The position numbers were made by a program, and so were the translations under genes. From Prevotella sp. (lineage in GTDB: Bacteria > Bacteroidota > Bacteroidia > Bacteroidales > Bacteroidaceae): a stretch of DNA of 16,226 nt. Shown here piece by piece: positions 1-8,789 of the stretch (position 1 is the first letter of the stretch; each line of letters begins with the position of its first letter). The notes beneath the pieces are model-generated. The model saw only the letters and a program-made list of their open reading frames with translations, did not search any database and was not told the origin of the DNA. The stretch spans positions 1-16,226 of the forward strand of contig JAJPYV010000166.1 in NCBI GenBank assembly GCA_021204735.1. The letters run 5' to 3'.

Positions 1-83
1 ATCTCTAATTGCTCAACATCTCAAACAATTTCTCAAGCAAGGAGTCAAGCAAAAGTGAACTTTTAACTTTTAACTTTTAACTT
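1..83. repeat. Low-complexity tandem repeats downstream of the SusD gene
   Basis: This non-coding stretch lies past the stop codon of the SusD-like gene. Positions 61-81 hold three exact copies of the 7-mer TTTTAAC, with partial copies on both sides. Before that, 12-54 is a looser array built on CTCAA/GTCAA words (at 12, 20, 32 and 44). No open reading frame of interest, promoter or RNA gene is visible. Repeats of this kind may be recombination or slippage sites; here they also mark the left edge of the window. Confidence 0.7.
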
Positions 84-104
84 GAAAAAATCTCCGATTT
101 TTTC
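84..104 (-). terminator. Possible weak terminator hairpin at the end of the SusD gene
   Basis: A perfect inverted repeat (GAAAAAATC, 3-nt loop, GATTTTTTC) overlaps the stop codon of the SusD-like gene at 103-105. It could fold in transcripts of either strand. The arms are very AT-rich and no free U-run follows the stem on the minus strand (the T-run is inside the stem), so termination would be weak. The position right at the operon end is the main argument for it. Confidence 0.35.
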
Positions 105-2292
105 ACTCTGCCAACGGGTCAAACGTTCCGTCTGCTCCTCCGTTGTTATAGTCTTCCCAGCCAATAGTTTGTGGCATCTTCGTGTTGTTGCTCTGTGCAC
201 TGCGCCCGATACCCATGAAATAATAGCGTGGGAGGAAATTCATATACAACTTAGTCTGGTTGGAATCGTATGAGTCGCCTTTCTTCTCCTTGCGCACAAG
301 GTTGTCGGCATACCACTCTTTCAATGTCTCGAGTTGCTCAGTTAAATCCTGGCGCAGGTCAACTGCCGCACAACGTTCTCCGCCATTGGCAAGCAATGGG
401 TCGCTGTCGTACGTTGTACTGCCAAGACCGTATTTATCAGCTACACGGAATTCCATGTTTTCACGACGCTGACCATTGAGTTGCTTGAAACCTAAATAGT
501 TGCAGGTGTTGCCTCCCCAACCAGTCAACTTCCATGTTGATGGGGCATTGTCAACAAGTTGTGTGCCTCCGTCAAAAAGCATCCAACGACGCAGATCTTC
601 AAATCGTTTGCCTTCGTATGCTAACTCAATCTGACGCTCATAGAGAATTGCCGACATACATGCTGCCTGGTCGGATGCCAAATTTGCCTGCAAGCCATAG
701 TTGTTTTCTGCTGTGTATCCTGCTCGTGCCCTAATCTGCTGCAACAGACTTACTGCCTCACTCATGTCGCCTGCTCCACATGCTACTTCTGCAAGGTTGA
801 GCAATACTTCTGCATAGCGCAGCTCAATGTATGGTTGTGCTGAATAGATGAAACCGCTCGTGTTTGCTGCCGCACTGTAATTGTACAACGGACTGGAGTT
901 TACGTCGTAATCATCTGAACGCTTGCGGACAAAGATACCCTTTGAGTTTGAAAGCAGGTTGTCTGCTCCGTAGCAGTTTGAACTCTCAACATTGTCCTGA
1001 TCGTCTTGGTCGGTGTACCATACGTAGTTCCACAACTCATAGTTTGTACCATAGTCGTATGATGGGTTGTTGAGGTCTGCATCTGTAAGTGTACTGTTTC
1101 CGCTATATGCCCAACGCACTCCTGGGAACCCGAATGTTCTATAGAAACGTGGGTCTCTGTTCATAAACGGATAGTTGCTGTCATAATCGTACGACGAACT
1201 CTCAAGCAGGGTGTATGTATCTGTCGTGCCAGGCTTCTTTCCGTCTGCCATTGGGAACATATCCACAAGCATTGCTGATGCTCCCTTACCTGTTCCTGTC
1301 GTGTTCTTCGGACGGATATAGCGCTCCCAATTGCTGTTCTTCTGACCGTCTCCCGACTGTACCGTGTTGTACAATACAACAAATACTGCCTCTGGATTTA
1401 TTCCACTCTGGTTGAACTGCAATGCGAAGTCTGAACCGTTTATATTGTTTGATGTGGAGAACAAACCATAGCCACATGCGTTGATGGAGTCAAGCTCTGC
1501 TTTCATCGTGTTGTAGGCATTTGTCCAGCGTGACTGGTCATTTGCACGGTTGAATAATGGACTTGCCCACAACAGTAGTACTCTGCCCTTTAATGCGAGG
1601 GCTGTTCCTGTCGTCACATATCCCCATTTGCTGCTCGACCAACCGCCGTTCATCGTACTTGCCGCAAGCATCTTCGCTGCCTTGTCAAGGTCACTGCAAA
1701 TAAACTCGATACATTCCTTTGCTGATGAGCGTGGGGTGTATGTGCTTTCTACTGGCTCTTGTACTTCTGTGATTATTGGCACACCGCCATAATATCTTAC
1801 GAGGTTGTAATAGCACCATGCACGGAAGAAATATACTTGTCCTAACAACTCGTCTTTCTCGCTGTCTGACAATGAGCCTCCTTCTATTCCTTCTATTACG
1901 TCGTTCACGTTGCGGATACGTCCCCATGCGTTTGCCTGGATGTTGTTCGGCGTACCGAAGAAATAATCGGGCACGTCTGTTCCACTTATAATGTTAAGAG
2001 GACTTTGTGGATCTACGAATGCTCCAAAACCACTGTATTCCTCTGTTGACTTCGACTGGTCGTCATCGCTTCCTGTTGATGGGTACTGCCATGTAGGATC
2101 GCTGTCTACTGTAGGAAGACACCAACTGTAGATATCAAATACTCGACGCTCAGCTCCTGTGTAATTGTTATATATATCCGTGCTTACGTTGTCGTAGTTC
2201 TTCTTCTCCTCGAGAAACTCGTCGCTGCACGCTGTCAAGGTAAGAGCACCGATAAGCCCTAAACCGAACAGATTAATTATATTTGTTTTCAT
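103..2292 (-). CDS. SusD/RagB-like nutrient-uptake outer-membrane lipoprotein
   Basis: This is the surface glycan-binding lipoprotein that caps a SusC transporter in the outer membrane and helps pass oligosaccharides into it. The ATG at 2292 gives 729 residues, long for the family, which is often 500-650. The N-terminus is a lipoprotein signal peptide with lipobox LTAC (Cys22), followed by an acidic stretch (SDEF) as in surface-exposed Bacteroidetes lipoproteins. Family hallmarks include the early helical region with FFRAWCYYNLVRYYGGVPII, and a C-terminal part with ELAYEGKRFEDLRRW and PRYYFMGI. A TTG two codons upstream (2298) is in frame, but the ATG is preferred; AAAGGA lies 9 nt upstream of it. 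It begins 19 nt after the SusC-like gene and is the last gene of the operon inside the window. Family is certain; ligand is not readable from sequence. Confidence 0.95.
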   Translation of the reverse strand: MKTNIINLFGLGLIGALTLTACSDEFLEEKKNYDNVSTDIYNNYTGAERRVFDIYSWCLPTVDSDPTWQYPSTGSDDDQSKSTEEYSGFGAFVDPQSPLNIISGTDVPDYFFGTPNNIQANAWGRIRNVNDVIEGIEGGSLSDSEKDELLGQVYFFRAWCYYNLVRYYGGVPIITEVQEPVESTYTPRSSAKECIEFICSDLDKAAKMLAASTMNGGWSSSKWGYVTTGTALALKGRVLLLWASPLFNRANDQSRWTNAYNTMKAELDSINACGYGLFSTSNNINGSDFALQFNQSGINPEAVFVVLYNTVQSGDGQKNSNWERYIRPKNTTGTGKGASAMLVDMFPMADGKKPGTTDTYTLLESSSYDYDSNYPFMNRDPRFYRTFGFPGVRWAYSGNSTLTDADLNNPSYDYGTNYELWNYVWYTDQDDQDNVESSNCYGADNLLSNSKGIFVRKRSDDYDVNSSPLYNYSAAANTSGFIYSAQPYIELRYAEVLLNLAEVACGAGDMSEAVSLLQQIRARAGYTAENNYGLQANLASDQAACMSAILYERQIELAYEGKRFEDLRRWMLFDGGTQLVDNAPSTWKLTGWGGNTCNYLGFKQLNGQRRENMEFRVADKYGLGSTTYDSDPLLANGGERCAAVDLRQDLTEQLETLKEWYADNLVRKEKKGDSYDSNQTKLYMNFLPRYYFMGIGRSAQSNNTKMPQTIGWEDYNNGGADGTFDPLAE

Positions 2293-2311
2293 ATTCAATT
2301 CCTTTACGTGA

Positions 2312-5300
2312 TTAGAATGTCAGATTTAAACCAACGGTAAACTTACGCAATGTGGGATAAGAGTCGTATGAGCACATCGGATCAATAAAATGGTCTGGAT
2401 ATGGGTTGTAGAAACTCAATAGATTCTGACCGGTAACGTTGATACGTGCACTCTGTATGCCTATCTTCTTAATCCAGTTGGATGGAACGGTGTACGCTAA
2501 TGTCAGACGGTTCAGTGTTACTCTCGTTCCACTTACTCTCCAGAATGAGGATGTGATGGCGTTTACGCTCTGGTAAGCGAGGTTTGGCAAACTGGCGTTG
2601 CGGTTTTCTGCTACTACTAAGTTGCCTGATGCGTCATAGACATCCTGGTATGAATACATGTTGTCTACATTCCAAAATGATGGCATATTCGTAAATTCAA
2701 GGTCGCTTACTCCACTGCCAGATTTCAATGCCGATGAGTCGATGAAACTGTAACCTCCCCATGATGCGCTGATCTGTGCTGTCAAGGAGAACCCTTTATA
2801 GTCTGCACCAAGGTTGATTGTAAATCCGTATGGATTGCTGCGGTTTGACAGACATACTTGGTCGAGGTCTTTGTCTACCACTCCGTCAGGACCGGCGTAT
2901 GTGCCGTCTGACTGCTGTGGACCACGCACATCCTTGTAGATAAGCATACCTGGACGTACCTCGTCTTTGGTCATGCCGAGATAGGATGTGATGTTATATT
3001 TGTCGAAATATTCTTCAATGTCCTGGAAACTGCGGAACATTCCGATACATTGCATACCCCAAGTTCCGATGTCTGTGCGCTTGCCATACCTGATCTGACG
3101 GTAGAGATAATCGGTTACCCAGTCCATCTCAAGTACTCTGTTGTCTGTGTAACTTGTGTTAAGTCCTACCTTGTACTTGAAATTCTTGCCTATCTTGTCT
3201 CGCCAGGTAAGTCCTAACTCGTAACCCCAACTGTCCATCTCACCAAGGTTGACTGCTGCTGACTGGGTTCCAACTGTTGCCTGGATTGCCTGACTGATAT
3301 TCATAAGCATCTCTCTGTTCCACTCACGGTACATATCGATGTTTACAGCCAAACGACTGTTCAATACGTTGAAGTCAATACCAAGGTTTGCTTTGTAAAC
3401 CTTATCCCAATGCACATCACTGTTCACTGCGGAGTTGTTCTTGTTTATCGTGATACGGTTCTCGCTCTCGTTGCTCGTTCCTGTACCAAACACTGGTCCT
3501 CTGTCGGAATCTTGTGCGTAAACTTGCATCCACTGCCAAGCGGCTGTGTTGTCTCGTCCTGTGATACCAAGTGAGGCTCGTATCTTTAGGAAATCTACCC
3601 ATGGCGCTGCTTTCTTGAACCAGTTCTCCTCTGATATTACCCAACCAGCACTCAATGATGGGAATGTTCCCCAATAGTTTTCTGGTGCGAATTTCGTTGA
3701 CGCATCGGAACGCAAAAGGAATTCAAACAAATATTTGTTTGCGTATGCATAATTCAAACGCCCGATATATGAGAGTGTTCCTGCTTCCGAACGGGTGAAA
3801 GTAACTACTTTCGTTGTTCCCTCAGCTGAGTTACTCTGACCTGTCGTGAATGGATATGGATCTGACACGCTTCCGTATAGATATTCACTTTCTGTCTCTG
3901 ATTTCTCTATTGAGAATAATGCGCCTACACTGTGCTTACCGAAATCGCGTGCGTATGAAACGGTTAAGTTCATTTGGTAATTGTCTGTTCTTGTCGTAGA
4001 ACGGTTCAGCATAGCTGGGTCTCCATTGGCTACCGTACTGCTCACTAAATTCGTATCTGTCAGATATTGTGAGTAGTCTTCATTTCCAACTGGTGTGTAC
4101 AGGTGGTTTCCGCTGCCCGGACGGGTTAACATCCTGTATATCTCATACTCAGACCCGTATTGGTTTGTCTTGTCGGTGTTTATGCTCTTTGAATAGGTGA
4201 AACGTACTGTAAGTCCTTGCAACGGCTTAAACCATCCGAAATCATAGTTGATACTTCCGTTGATGTTGATGTTGGATGTCATCGTCTTACTGTAATCTCC
4301 ATTGTTGTTCAGTACGGAATAGGAGTAGAGCTGGTCGTTGTCAACAAGCGAGTTGCTTATACCGTATGCGGCAATTGGGTTGCCATCAACATATTCGGGG
4401 ATATAACGGGGACGGGTAAGCAGGATATTATAGTCTTTCTCGTTGCTCGTTCCTCCTACTTTAATATATGCGGTGTTCTTCTTTCCGTAGTCTCCCGAAA
4501 CACTGAGGTTTGCACCGAGCCACTTGCTTACTTTCACGTCAACTCCTGCTCGGTAGTTCCAACGGTCGTAATCGAGTTTCCCAAGGTTTCCGTCCTGGTC
4601 ATAGTATGAAATACTTGCGAAATAACTTGCCCTGTCGGTTGCTCCGCTGAGGTTCACATTGTGCTTTGTAGTGATTCCTGTGCTCCAATACTTGTCAAGT
4701 AGGTCATAGTTGAGGGTTCTCATTGCAGCCAACTCGTCTGCCTGGAATAGGTCGGTCTTGTTGTTCAGCGTTGTGCTCGTTGGATCTGCGGCTGCTACGG
4801 CATTGTATAGGCGACCGTACTCGTATGCGTTCAGCATCTTCGGACGTGACACTTCATCCGTAAATCCGATTGTTCCACTGTAAGAGATGCGGGGAGCTCC
4901 GACTTTACCTTTTTTTGTCGTTACGAGGATTACACCGTTTGCAGCACGCGCTCCGTAAACTGCTGCCGATGCGTCTTTCAATACTGAGATACTTTCTACT
5001 TCTGCAGGGTCAAGGTTGTTGAATGCCTCCGCACCAAGATTCTGTGTTGCATTACCTACTTTTATATCGTTAGGATAGATATATCCATCGATAACAAACA
5101 ATGGTTGCTGGGCTGTACTTCCTACGTCTCCAAGTGAATTGGTGTCTCGTATGTAGATAGTTGCATTGTCTCCTGGACGTGACTCTCCGCCACTTACACT
5201 AAGACCGTTGACAAGTCCGCTCAACGTACTTGCAAGACCGCCTGACGACAGGTCTTGTATGTCATCCATCGGTACTGTGGCAACTGATCCCGTAAGGTGG

Positions 5301-5641
5301 GCTTTCTTCTGTGTTCCGTATCCTACTACAACTACTTCTTCCAGATTCTGTGAGTCTTCTTTCAACTGTACCTTCCCTCCTGGTGTTACCGTTTGTGAAA
5401 GATATCCAATGTAAGAGATAACCACTTTGCTGCCTTTGGGGGCGATAATGGCATACTTACCGTCAAGATCGGTTATTACGCCTGTCTCATTCTTACCCTC
5501 TACCCTAACGGAAGCCCCGATAATAGGGTCTCCGTTCTCGTCTACAACAGTTCCTGTCACCGTCTGTCCCTGTGCGAACGTTGGTGTGGCTAACATTGCC
5601 ATGAAACTGATGAATAAGCTGATTATGAATATTCTTTTCAT
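2312..5641 (-). CDS. SusC/RagA-like TonB-dependent outer-membrane transporter
   Basis: This is the outer-membrane barrel that imports glycan fragments using energy from TonB, working with the SusD-like lipoprotein encoded 19 nt downstream. The protein has 1109 residues, normal for SusC. Order of parts: signal peptide (about 1-23, cut near FAQ), a carboxypeptidase-regulatory-like beta-sandwich (about 27-97, with VTGTVVDENGDPIIGASV), a TonB-box-like EEVVVVGYG (101-109), the plug domain (about 115-245) with LFVIDG and the SusC signature around LDPAEVESISVLKDASAAVYG (211-230), then the barrel ending in a terminal Phe (NLTF). There is no N-terminal STN signalling domain, so it probably does not signal to an anti-sigma factor. 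The gene starts 25 nt after the upstream beta-helix lipoprotein gene, so all three are likely one transcript. Substrate is inferred only from the neighbour (possibly pectic). Confidence 0.97.
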   Translation of the reverse strand: MKRIFIISLFISFMAMLATPTFAQGQTVTGTVVDENGDPIIGASVRVEGKNETGVITDLDGKYAIIAPKGSKVVISYIGYLSQTVTPGGKVQLKEDSQNLEEVVVVGYGTQKKAHLTGSVATVPMDDIQDLSSGGLASTLSGLVNGLSVSGGESRPGDNATIYIRDTNSLGDVGSTAQQPLFVIDGYIYPNDIKVGNATQNLGAEAFNNLDPAEVESISVLKDASAAVYGARAANGVILVTTKKGKVGAPRISYSGTIGFTDEVSRPKMLNAYEYGRLYNAVAAADPTSTTLNNKTDLFQADELAAMRTLNYDLLDKYWSTGITTKHNVNLSGATDRASYFASISYYDQDGNLGKLDYDRWNYRAGVDVKVSKWLGANLSVSGDYGKKNTAYIKVGGTSNEKDYNILLTRPRYIPEYVDGNPIAAYGISNSLVDNDQLYSYSVLNNNGDYSKTMTSNININGSINYDFGWFKPLQGLTVRFTYSKSINTDKTNQYGSEYEIYRMLTRPGSGNHLYTPVGNEDYSQYLTDTNLVSSTVANGDPAMLNRSTTRTDNYQMNLTVSYARDFGKHSVGALFSIEKSETESEYLYGSVSDPYPFTTGQSNSAEGTTKVVTFTRSEAGTLSYIGRLNYAYANKYLFEFLLRSDASTKFAPENYWGTFPSLSAGWVISEENWFKKAAPWVDFLKIRASLGITGRDNTAAWQWMQVYAQDSDRGPVFGTGTSNESENRITINKNNSAVNSDVHWDKVYKANLGIDFNVLNSRLAVNIDMYREWNREMLMNISQAIQATVGTQSAAVNLGEMDSWGYELGLTWRDKIGKNFKYKVGLNTSYTDNRVLEMDWVTDYLYRQIRYGKRTDIGTWGMQCIGMFRSFQDIEEYFDKYNITSYLGMTKDEVRPGMLIYKDVRGPQQSDGTYAGPDGVVDKDLDQVCLSNRSNPYGFTINLGADYKGFSLTAQISASWGGYSFIDSSALKSGSGVSDLEFTNMPSFWNVDNMYSYQDVYDASGNLVVAENRNASLPNLAYQSVNAITSSFWRVSGTRVTLNRLTLAYTVPSNWIKKIGIQSARINVTGQNLLSFYNPYPDHFIDPMCSYDSYPTLRKFTVGLNLTF

Positions 5642-5666
5642 ATTTAGTTTGTTCTTTTATTTTGAT

Positions 5667-7142
5667 TTACTCCTCAGGCAACCAGCGTGGGTCTCCTGTT
5701 CTCTTGGCTATCTGGGCTGAACCGCTTACCGTGAAGTCTCCGTTGGTCGGGTCCTTGAACCCTGGGTCTTCCTCTATTGCCGTACCACTCGTGTCATAGT
5801 TGGCTACACTGCCATCTGTGCTCTCGAATTCTCCATCAAACATATATGTGTTGTTCAGGAATGTGGCATCGGAACTGTTTACTGCTCCTCCTACAAACCT
5901 GCGGCATACCTGATTGTTTCCACAGTCCACAAAAATACAATTTGTCATTACCCATACGGATGTTGACTGACCGTTGAAACCACTGTAGTTTCCCATCTGA
6001 CCTGTCTTGGCGATGTTGTAGAATGTGCAGTTCTTATAACTTACGTAATTCTTCGTATATCCGGCTCGTGTGGAGCGGCCTGAGTTGTTGTACTGTACGA
6101 AATATGTGGCATCTGACTCTCCTGCATTCCATAATGTGGAATTGTCTATCTCAAAGTCGTTTATAAAACCGCCCGGGAAATAGAATGAGATATTGTTGCT
6201 TGCTACTGTATTGCTCGTATGACGTATAACGCAATTCTTTATCAATAAATTCTCTAAGCAATATGCTACTTTGTTGTCATAAACTATGTTCCCGTTTATG
6301 CCGTCAATATTACAACCGTTAATCACAATGGAGTACATGATGTTGTAATATGTTCCGCTTCCCGTAGCTGCGTATATGCTCTCGTCTGGTGTCTCACTTA
6401 GCTCTATCATTCCTGCCTTTGATGCTGAACAGTCAAAGTCGACGTATTTGATAGTCAACGCTGTCTGGGTGAGAATGGATACTGACGAACCTGTATAGGT
6501 TATTTTCGCATGGTCACTCTGATTCTTTGTACGCAATGTTACTTTCTTCAATCCGAAATCTACATCTTCTGATAACGTGTAATTTCCTCCTTGCTCAAGG
6601 TCGTAGCATAATGCCTCGTTTACTGCATCGTCTGGAACTGGATTCTGGGCGAACCATACGGCGAGGTCACTGCCATCTGGTATCGTGGCGTAGGTCTCTG
6701 TAAAACTGTTGAACTCAACCTCCGTGGTTGTCTCTGCCTCTTTATTGTTCAGCTCCTCGTTGCCTGCCGTCCTGATGGAAAACTTGTAGTTGGTGTCTTC
6801 TTCACGTGTTACTGCTATCGAACAACCATCCACAAGTGTATTCTCATAGTCGTCTACCGCCACTGGCGCATCTGGGTCGGTCACATCGTATACGGAACAG
6901 ATATAACCGCCTGCACCATATATTACTTTCCAGGTGATGACGGTCTTTGAGTTGTCCGTTGATGCCTCGATACTAATATCATTGGCAGAAGGCGATGACA
7001 GCGTAGTATTTGTCACACTGCTGCTGAATGTCTCATCGTTGTCAAAACCATCCTGCGCGCATGAAGTAAAGAGCAGCACTCCTGCCGTAAACGACAATAG
7101 GGCGTATGCCTTTCTCCGTAGTGAAAAATGATTCTTTCTCAT
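5667..7142 (-). CDS. Surface lipoprotein with Fn3-like and right-handed beta-helix (DUF4957/DUF5123-type) domains
   Basis: The 491-residue product is probably a surface glycan-binding protein of the SusC/SusD system. It has a lipoprotein signal with lipobox FTSC (Cys28), then a Ser/Thr-rich linker, a fibronectin-III-like domain (about 50-146, core TVITWKVIYGAGGYICSVYD), and a long repetitive region (about 150-445) of beta-helix rungs, each marked by an Asn-Cys or Asn-Ser step: IKNCVIRHT, IDNSTLWNA, YKNCTFYNI, MTNCIFVDC. The C-terminus DPGFKDPTNGDFTV...GDPRW is the ending I associate with DUF5123 proteins of Bacteroidetes glycan-uptake loci. The fold resembles pectate lyases, but I see no lyase catalytic set, so binding is likelier than cleavage. 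It is the first gene of the operon; glycan-binding lipoproteins more often follow susD. Domain names are from memory and need a profile search. Confidence 0.8.
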   Translation of the reverse strand: MRKNHFSLRRKAYALLSFTAGVLLFTSCAQDGFDNDETFSSSVTNTTLSSPSANDISIEASTDNSKTVITWKVIYGAGGYICSVYDVTDPDAPVAVDDYENTLVDGCSIAVTREEDTNYKFSIRTAGNEELNNKEAETTTEVEFNSFTETYATIPDGSDLAVWFAQNPVPDDAVNEALCYDLEQGGNYTLSEDVDFGLKKVTLRTKNQSDHAKITYTGSSVSILTQTALTIKYVDFDCSASKAGMIELSETPDESIYAATGSGTYYNIMYSIVINGCNIDGINGNIVYDNKVAYCLENLLIKNCVIRHTSNTVASNNISFYFPGGFINDFEIDNSTLWNAGESDATYFVQYNNSGRSTRAGYTKNYVSYKNCTFYNIAKTGQMGNYSGFNGQSTSVWVMTNCIFVDCGNNQVCRRFVGGAVNSSDATFLNNTYMFDGEFESTDGSVANYDTSGTAIEEDPGFKDPTNGDFTVSGSAQIAKRTGDPRWLPEE

Positions 7143-7232
7143 AAAATGATTTTTTAGTTGTTTTTATATTAATTTGCTTATTTAATCTACTTGTACGACA
7201 GCAAAGTTTTTATACATCTTTTATATGACGTA

Positions 7233-7240
7233 CAAATTTA
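7233..7240 (-). promoter_or_regulatory. Candidate -7 box for the glycan-uptake operon
   Basis: On the minus strand this reads TAAATTTG, matching the Bacteroidetes -7 consensus TAnnTTTG. A second match, TACATTTG, lies just upstream at 7242-7249. Neither has a clear TTTG -33 box about 20 nt further upstream (only T-rich sequence near 7260-7268), as expected if the operon needs an activator. Transcription would start near 7226, leaving a leader of about 85 nt. The rest of the 148-nt gap between murF and this operon is AT-rich without another signal I can support. Confidence 0.35.
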
Positions 7241-7290
7241 ACAAATGTAATCTAAAATGAAAAATTTTTGTCGCTGAAAATATCTGTTTT

Positions 7291-8589
7291 TTACAATAAA
7301 TCAACGAGTTCAAACAATTTCATGGCATTGCTTCCTTTTATCAGTATGCAATGTCCTTCGGGGCGTTGCTCCTTTATTTCTTTTTTCACTTCTTCTACAT
7401 CCTTGAATTTCGGGAATGGCGATGGTATTTTGCCAAACTCGTTTCCCACAAGCCATATCTCATCGAAATTTGATGCTTTAAGCATGTTTACTACTTTCTG
7501 ATGTTCTTCTCCGCTCACATCTCCAAGCTCTCCCATGTCTCCTATTATCGCCATCTTGTTATCCATTTCCATATCGCGGAAATTGATGAGGGCTGCTTCC
7601 ATACTCGTCGGGTTGGCGTTATAGGCATCGATAATCAGTTTGTTATAGGGTGTTGTCTCAAGCTCTGAACGGTTGTTTGTCGGTATATAGTTGGTCAATG
7701 CGTGGCAAACTTGTTCTTCGCTAACTCCGAAATATATTCCGATACATGCTGCTGCAAGCATATTGAAAACATTGTAACTGCCGATAAGGTGGGTTTTTGT
7801 TATATGCCATTCTCCGCAACCTTGCTGCCACTTGAAATTGAGAAATGGGTTGCATGTTATTACTTTACCGCATACAAGCAAATCTTCTGCCCCTTCACAT
7901 CCGTATTTTATTAATTTGATGCCATCTGAAATACCTATAAGGTGCTTGTTCTCATTGTGTATAAATGCCGTACCGTTGTGTGCACGCAGATAGTCGTATA
8001 ACTCTCCTTTTGTGCGCACCACTCCCTCGAACGAACCAAAACCTTTCAGGTGTGCCATGCCAACATTGGTGATAATTCCATAGTCTGGCTCTACAATGTC
8101 AACAAGTTGCTTGATTTCTCCAAGGTGGTTGGCGCCCATTTCTATTACCGCAATATCGTTCTTTTCAGTCATTCGGAGCAATGTCTTTGGTACTCCGATA
8201 TGGTTGTTGAAATTTCCTTGTGTGTACAGCACATCGAATTTCTCGCTCAATACGGCAGCTATCAGTTCTTTGGTGGTCGTCTTTCCGTTTGTTCCTGTAA
8301 TGCTGATTATTTTCGTACCTAATTGGCGGCGGTGGTAGTTTGCTAATTTTTGCAGCGTCGACAGGCAATCGTCGGTCAATATATACCGTCCGTCATTTTC
8401 TTTATAATACTCTTTCTCGTCTACAACTGCATACGAGCAACCTTGTGCAAGAGCCTTTTCTGCAAAGGTGTTGCCATTGAATGATGCCCCTTTGAGAGCG
8501 AAAAAAATTGAACCTTTTGGACAGTCTCGACTATCGGTCGTTACTTGTGGATGACTCTTGAAAATACTGTAAAGCTCTGAAATTTCCAT
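7291..8589 (-). CDS. murF: UDP-N-acetylmuramoyl-tripeptide--D-alanyl-D-alanine ligase
   Basis: MurF joins D-alanyl-D-alanine to UDP-MurNAc-tripeptide using ATP, the last cytoplasmic step in building the peptidoglycan stem peptide. The 432 residues are the usual length. Visible parts: the N-terminal uridine-binding domain with TDSRDCPKGSIFFALKG (18-34); the ATP P-loop TGTNGKTTTK (98-107); the central-domain motif NFNNHIGVPKTLL; EMGANHLGEI; HLIGSYNVFNMLAA; and the C-terminal ligase domain with IIDAYNANPTSM and IIGDMGELG. The GANHLGEI and DAYNANP motifs separate it from MurE and MurC. It stands apart from other cell-wall genes here and has its own promoter at 8613-8643. No terminator is evident between its stop and the glycan-uptake operon on the same strand, so some read-through is possible. 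Confidence 0.97.
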   Translation of the reverse strand: MEISELYSIFKSHPQVTTDSRDCPKGSIFFALKGASFNGNTFAEKALAQGCSYAVVDEKEYYKENDGRYILTDDCLSTLQKLANYHRRQLGTKIISITGTNGKTTTKELIAAVLSEKFDVLYTQGNFNNHIGVPKTLLRMTEKNDIAVIEMGANHLGEIKQLVDIVEPDYGIITNVGMAHLKGFGSFEGVVRTKGELYDYLRAHNGTAFIHNENKHLIGISDGIKLIKYGCEGAEDLLVCGKVITCNPFLNFKWQQGCGEWHITKTHLIGSYNVFNMLAAACIGIYFGVSEEQVCHALTNYIPTNNRSELETTPYNKLIIDAYNANPTSMEAALINFRDMEMDNKMAIIGDMGELGDVSGEEHQKVVNMLKASNFDEIWLVGNEFGKIPSPFPKFKDVEEVKKEIKEQRPEGHCILIKGSNAMKLFELVDLL

Positions 8590-8612
8590 ATCTGTTTTTC
8601 ATATTTTTAATG

Positions 8613-8643
8613 CAAAATTAGCTAATGTCGGATAAAAATCAAA
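8613..8643 (-). promoter_or_regulatory. murF promoter (Bacteroidetes type)
   Basis: Read on the minus strand, a -33 box TTTG (8643-8640) is followed after 19 nt by the -7 box TAATTTTG (8620-8613), a full match to TTTG-N19-21-TAnnTTTG. Transcription should start near 8606, giving a leader of about 17 nt before the murF ATG. A further TAATTTTG at 8681-8674 has no good -33 partner. Confidence 0.75.
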
Positions 8644-8729
8644 ATAAAAAAGTGGAAACATCGAGTTCAATGCCAAAATTAGAAAAAGTGAAAAACTTTT
8701 AGTTAAAACATCACTTAACAAAAGAAAAA

Positions 8730-8761
8730 TTTGGTTTACGTTTTTTTTTGTTTTAATTTTG
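8730..8761 (+). promoter_or_regulatory. Promoter of the PCMD/OMP/calycin operon, with a T9 run in the spacer
   Basis: A -33 box TTTG (8730-8733) and a -7 box TAATTTTG (8754-8761) are separated by 20 nt, a textbook Bacteroidetes promoter. The start of transcription should be near 8768, about 20 nt before the ATG at 8790. The spacer holds nine consecutive T (8741-8749); a gain or loss of bases there would change the distance between the boxes. The promoter diverges from that of murF, with about 87 nt of A-rich DNA between the two -33 boxes. Confidence 0.78.
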
Positions 8762-8789
8762 CACTGTTTTTATTCACCCACAATAATAA

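Noticed and set aside
2293-2298. TTG start two codons upstream of the SusD ATG
   Set aside because: The ATG at 2292 gives a normal lipoprotein signal peptide and better spacing from AAAGGA; the TTG adds only two residues.
5667-7142. Active pectate lyase
   Set aside because: The beta-helix rungs fit, but I could not find a lyase catalytic arrangement, and the DUF5123-like ending points to a binding lipoprotein.
7250-7290. Terminator after murF
   Set aside because: There is a short AAAAATTTTT palindrome, but no GC stem followed by a U-run, so termination here cannot be supported.
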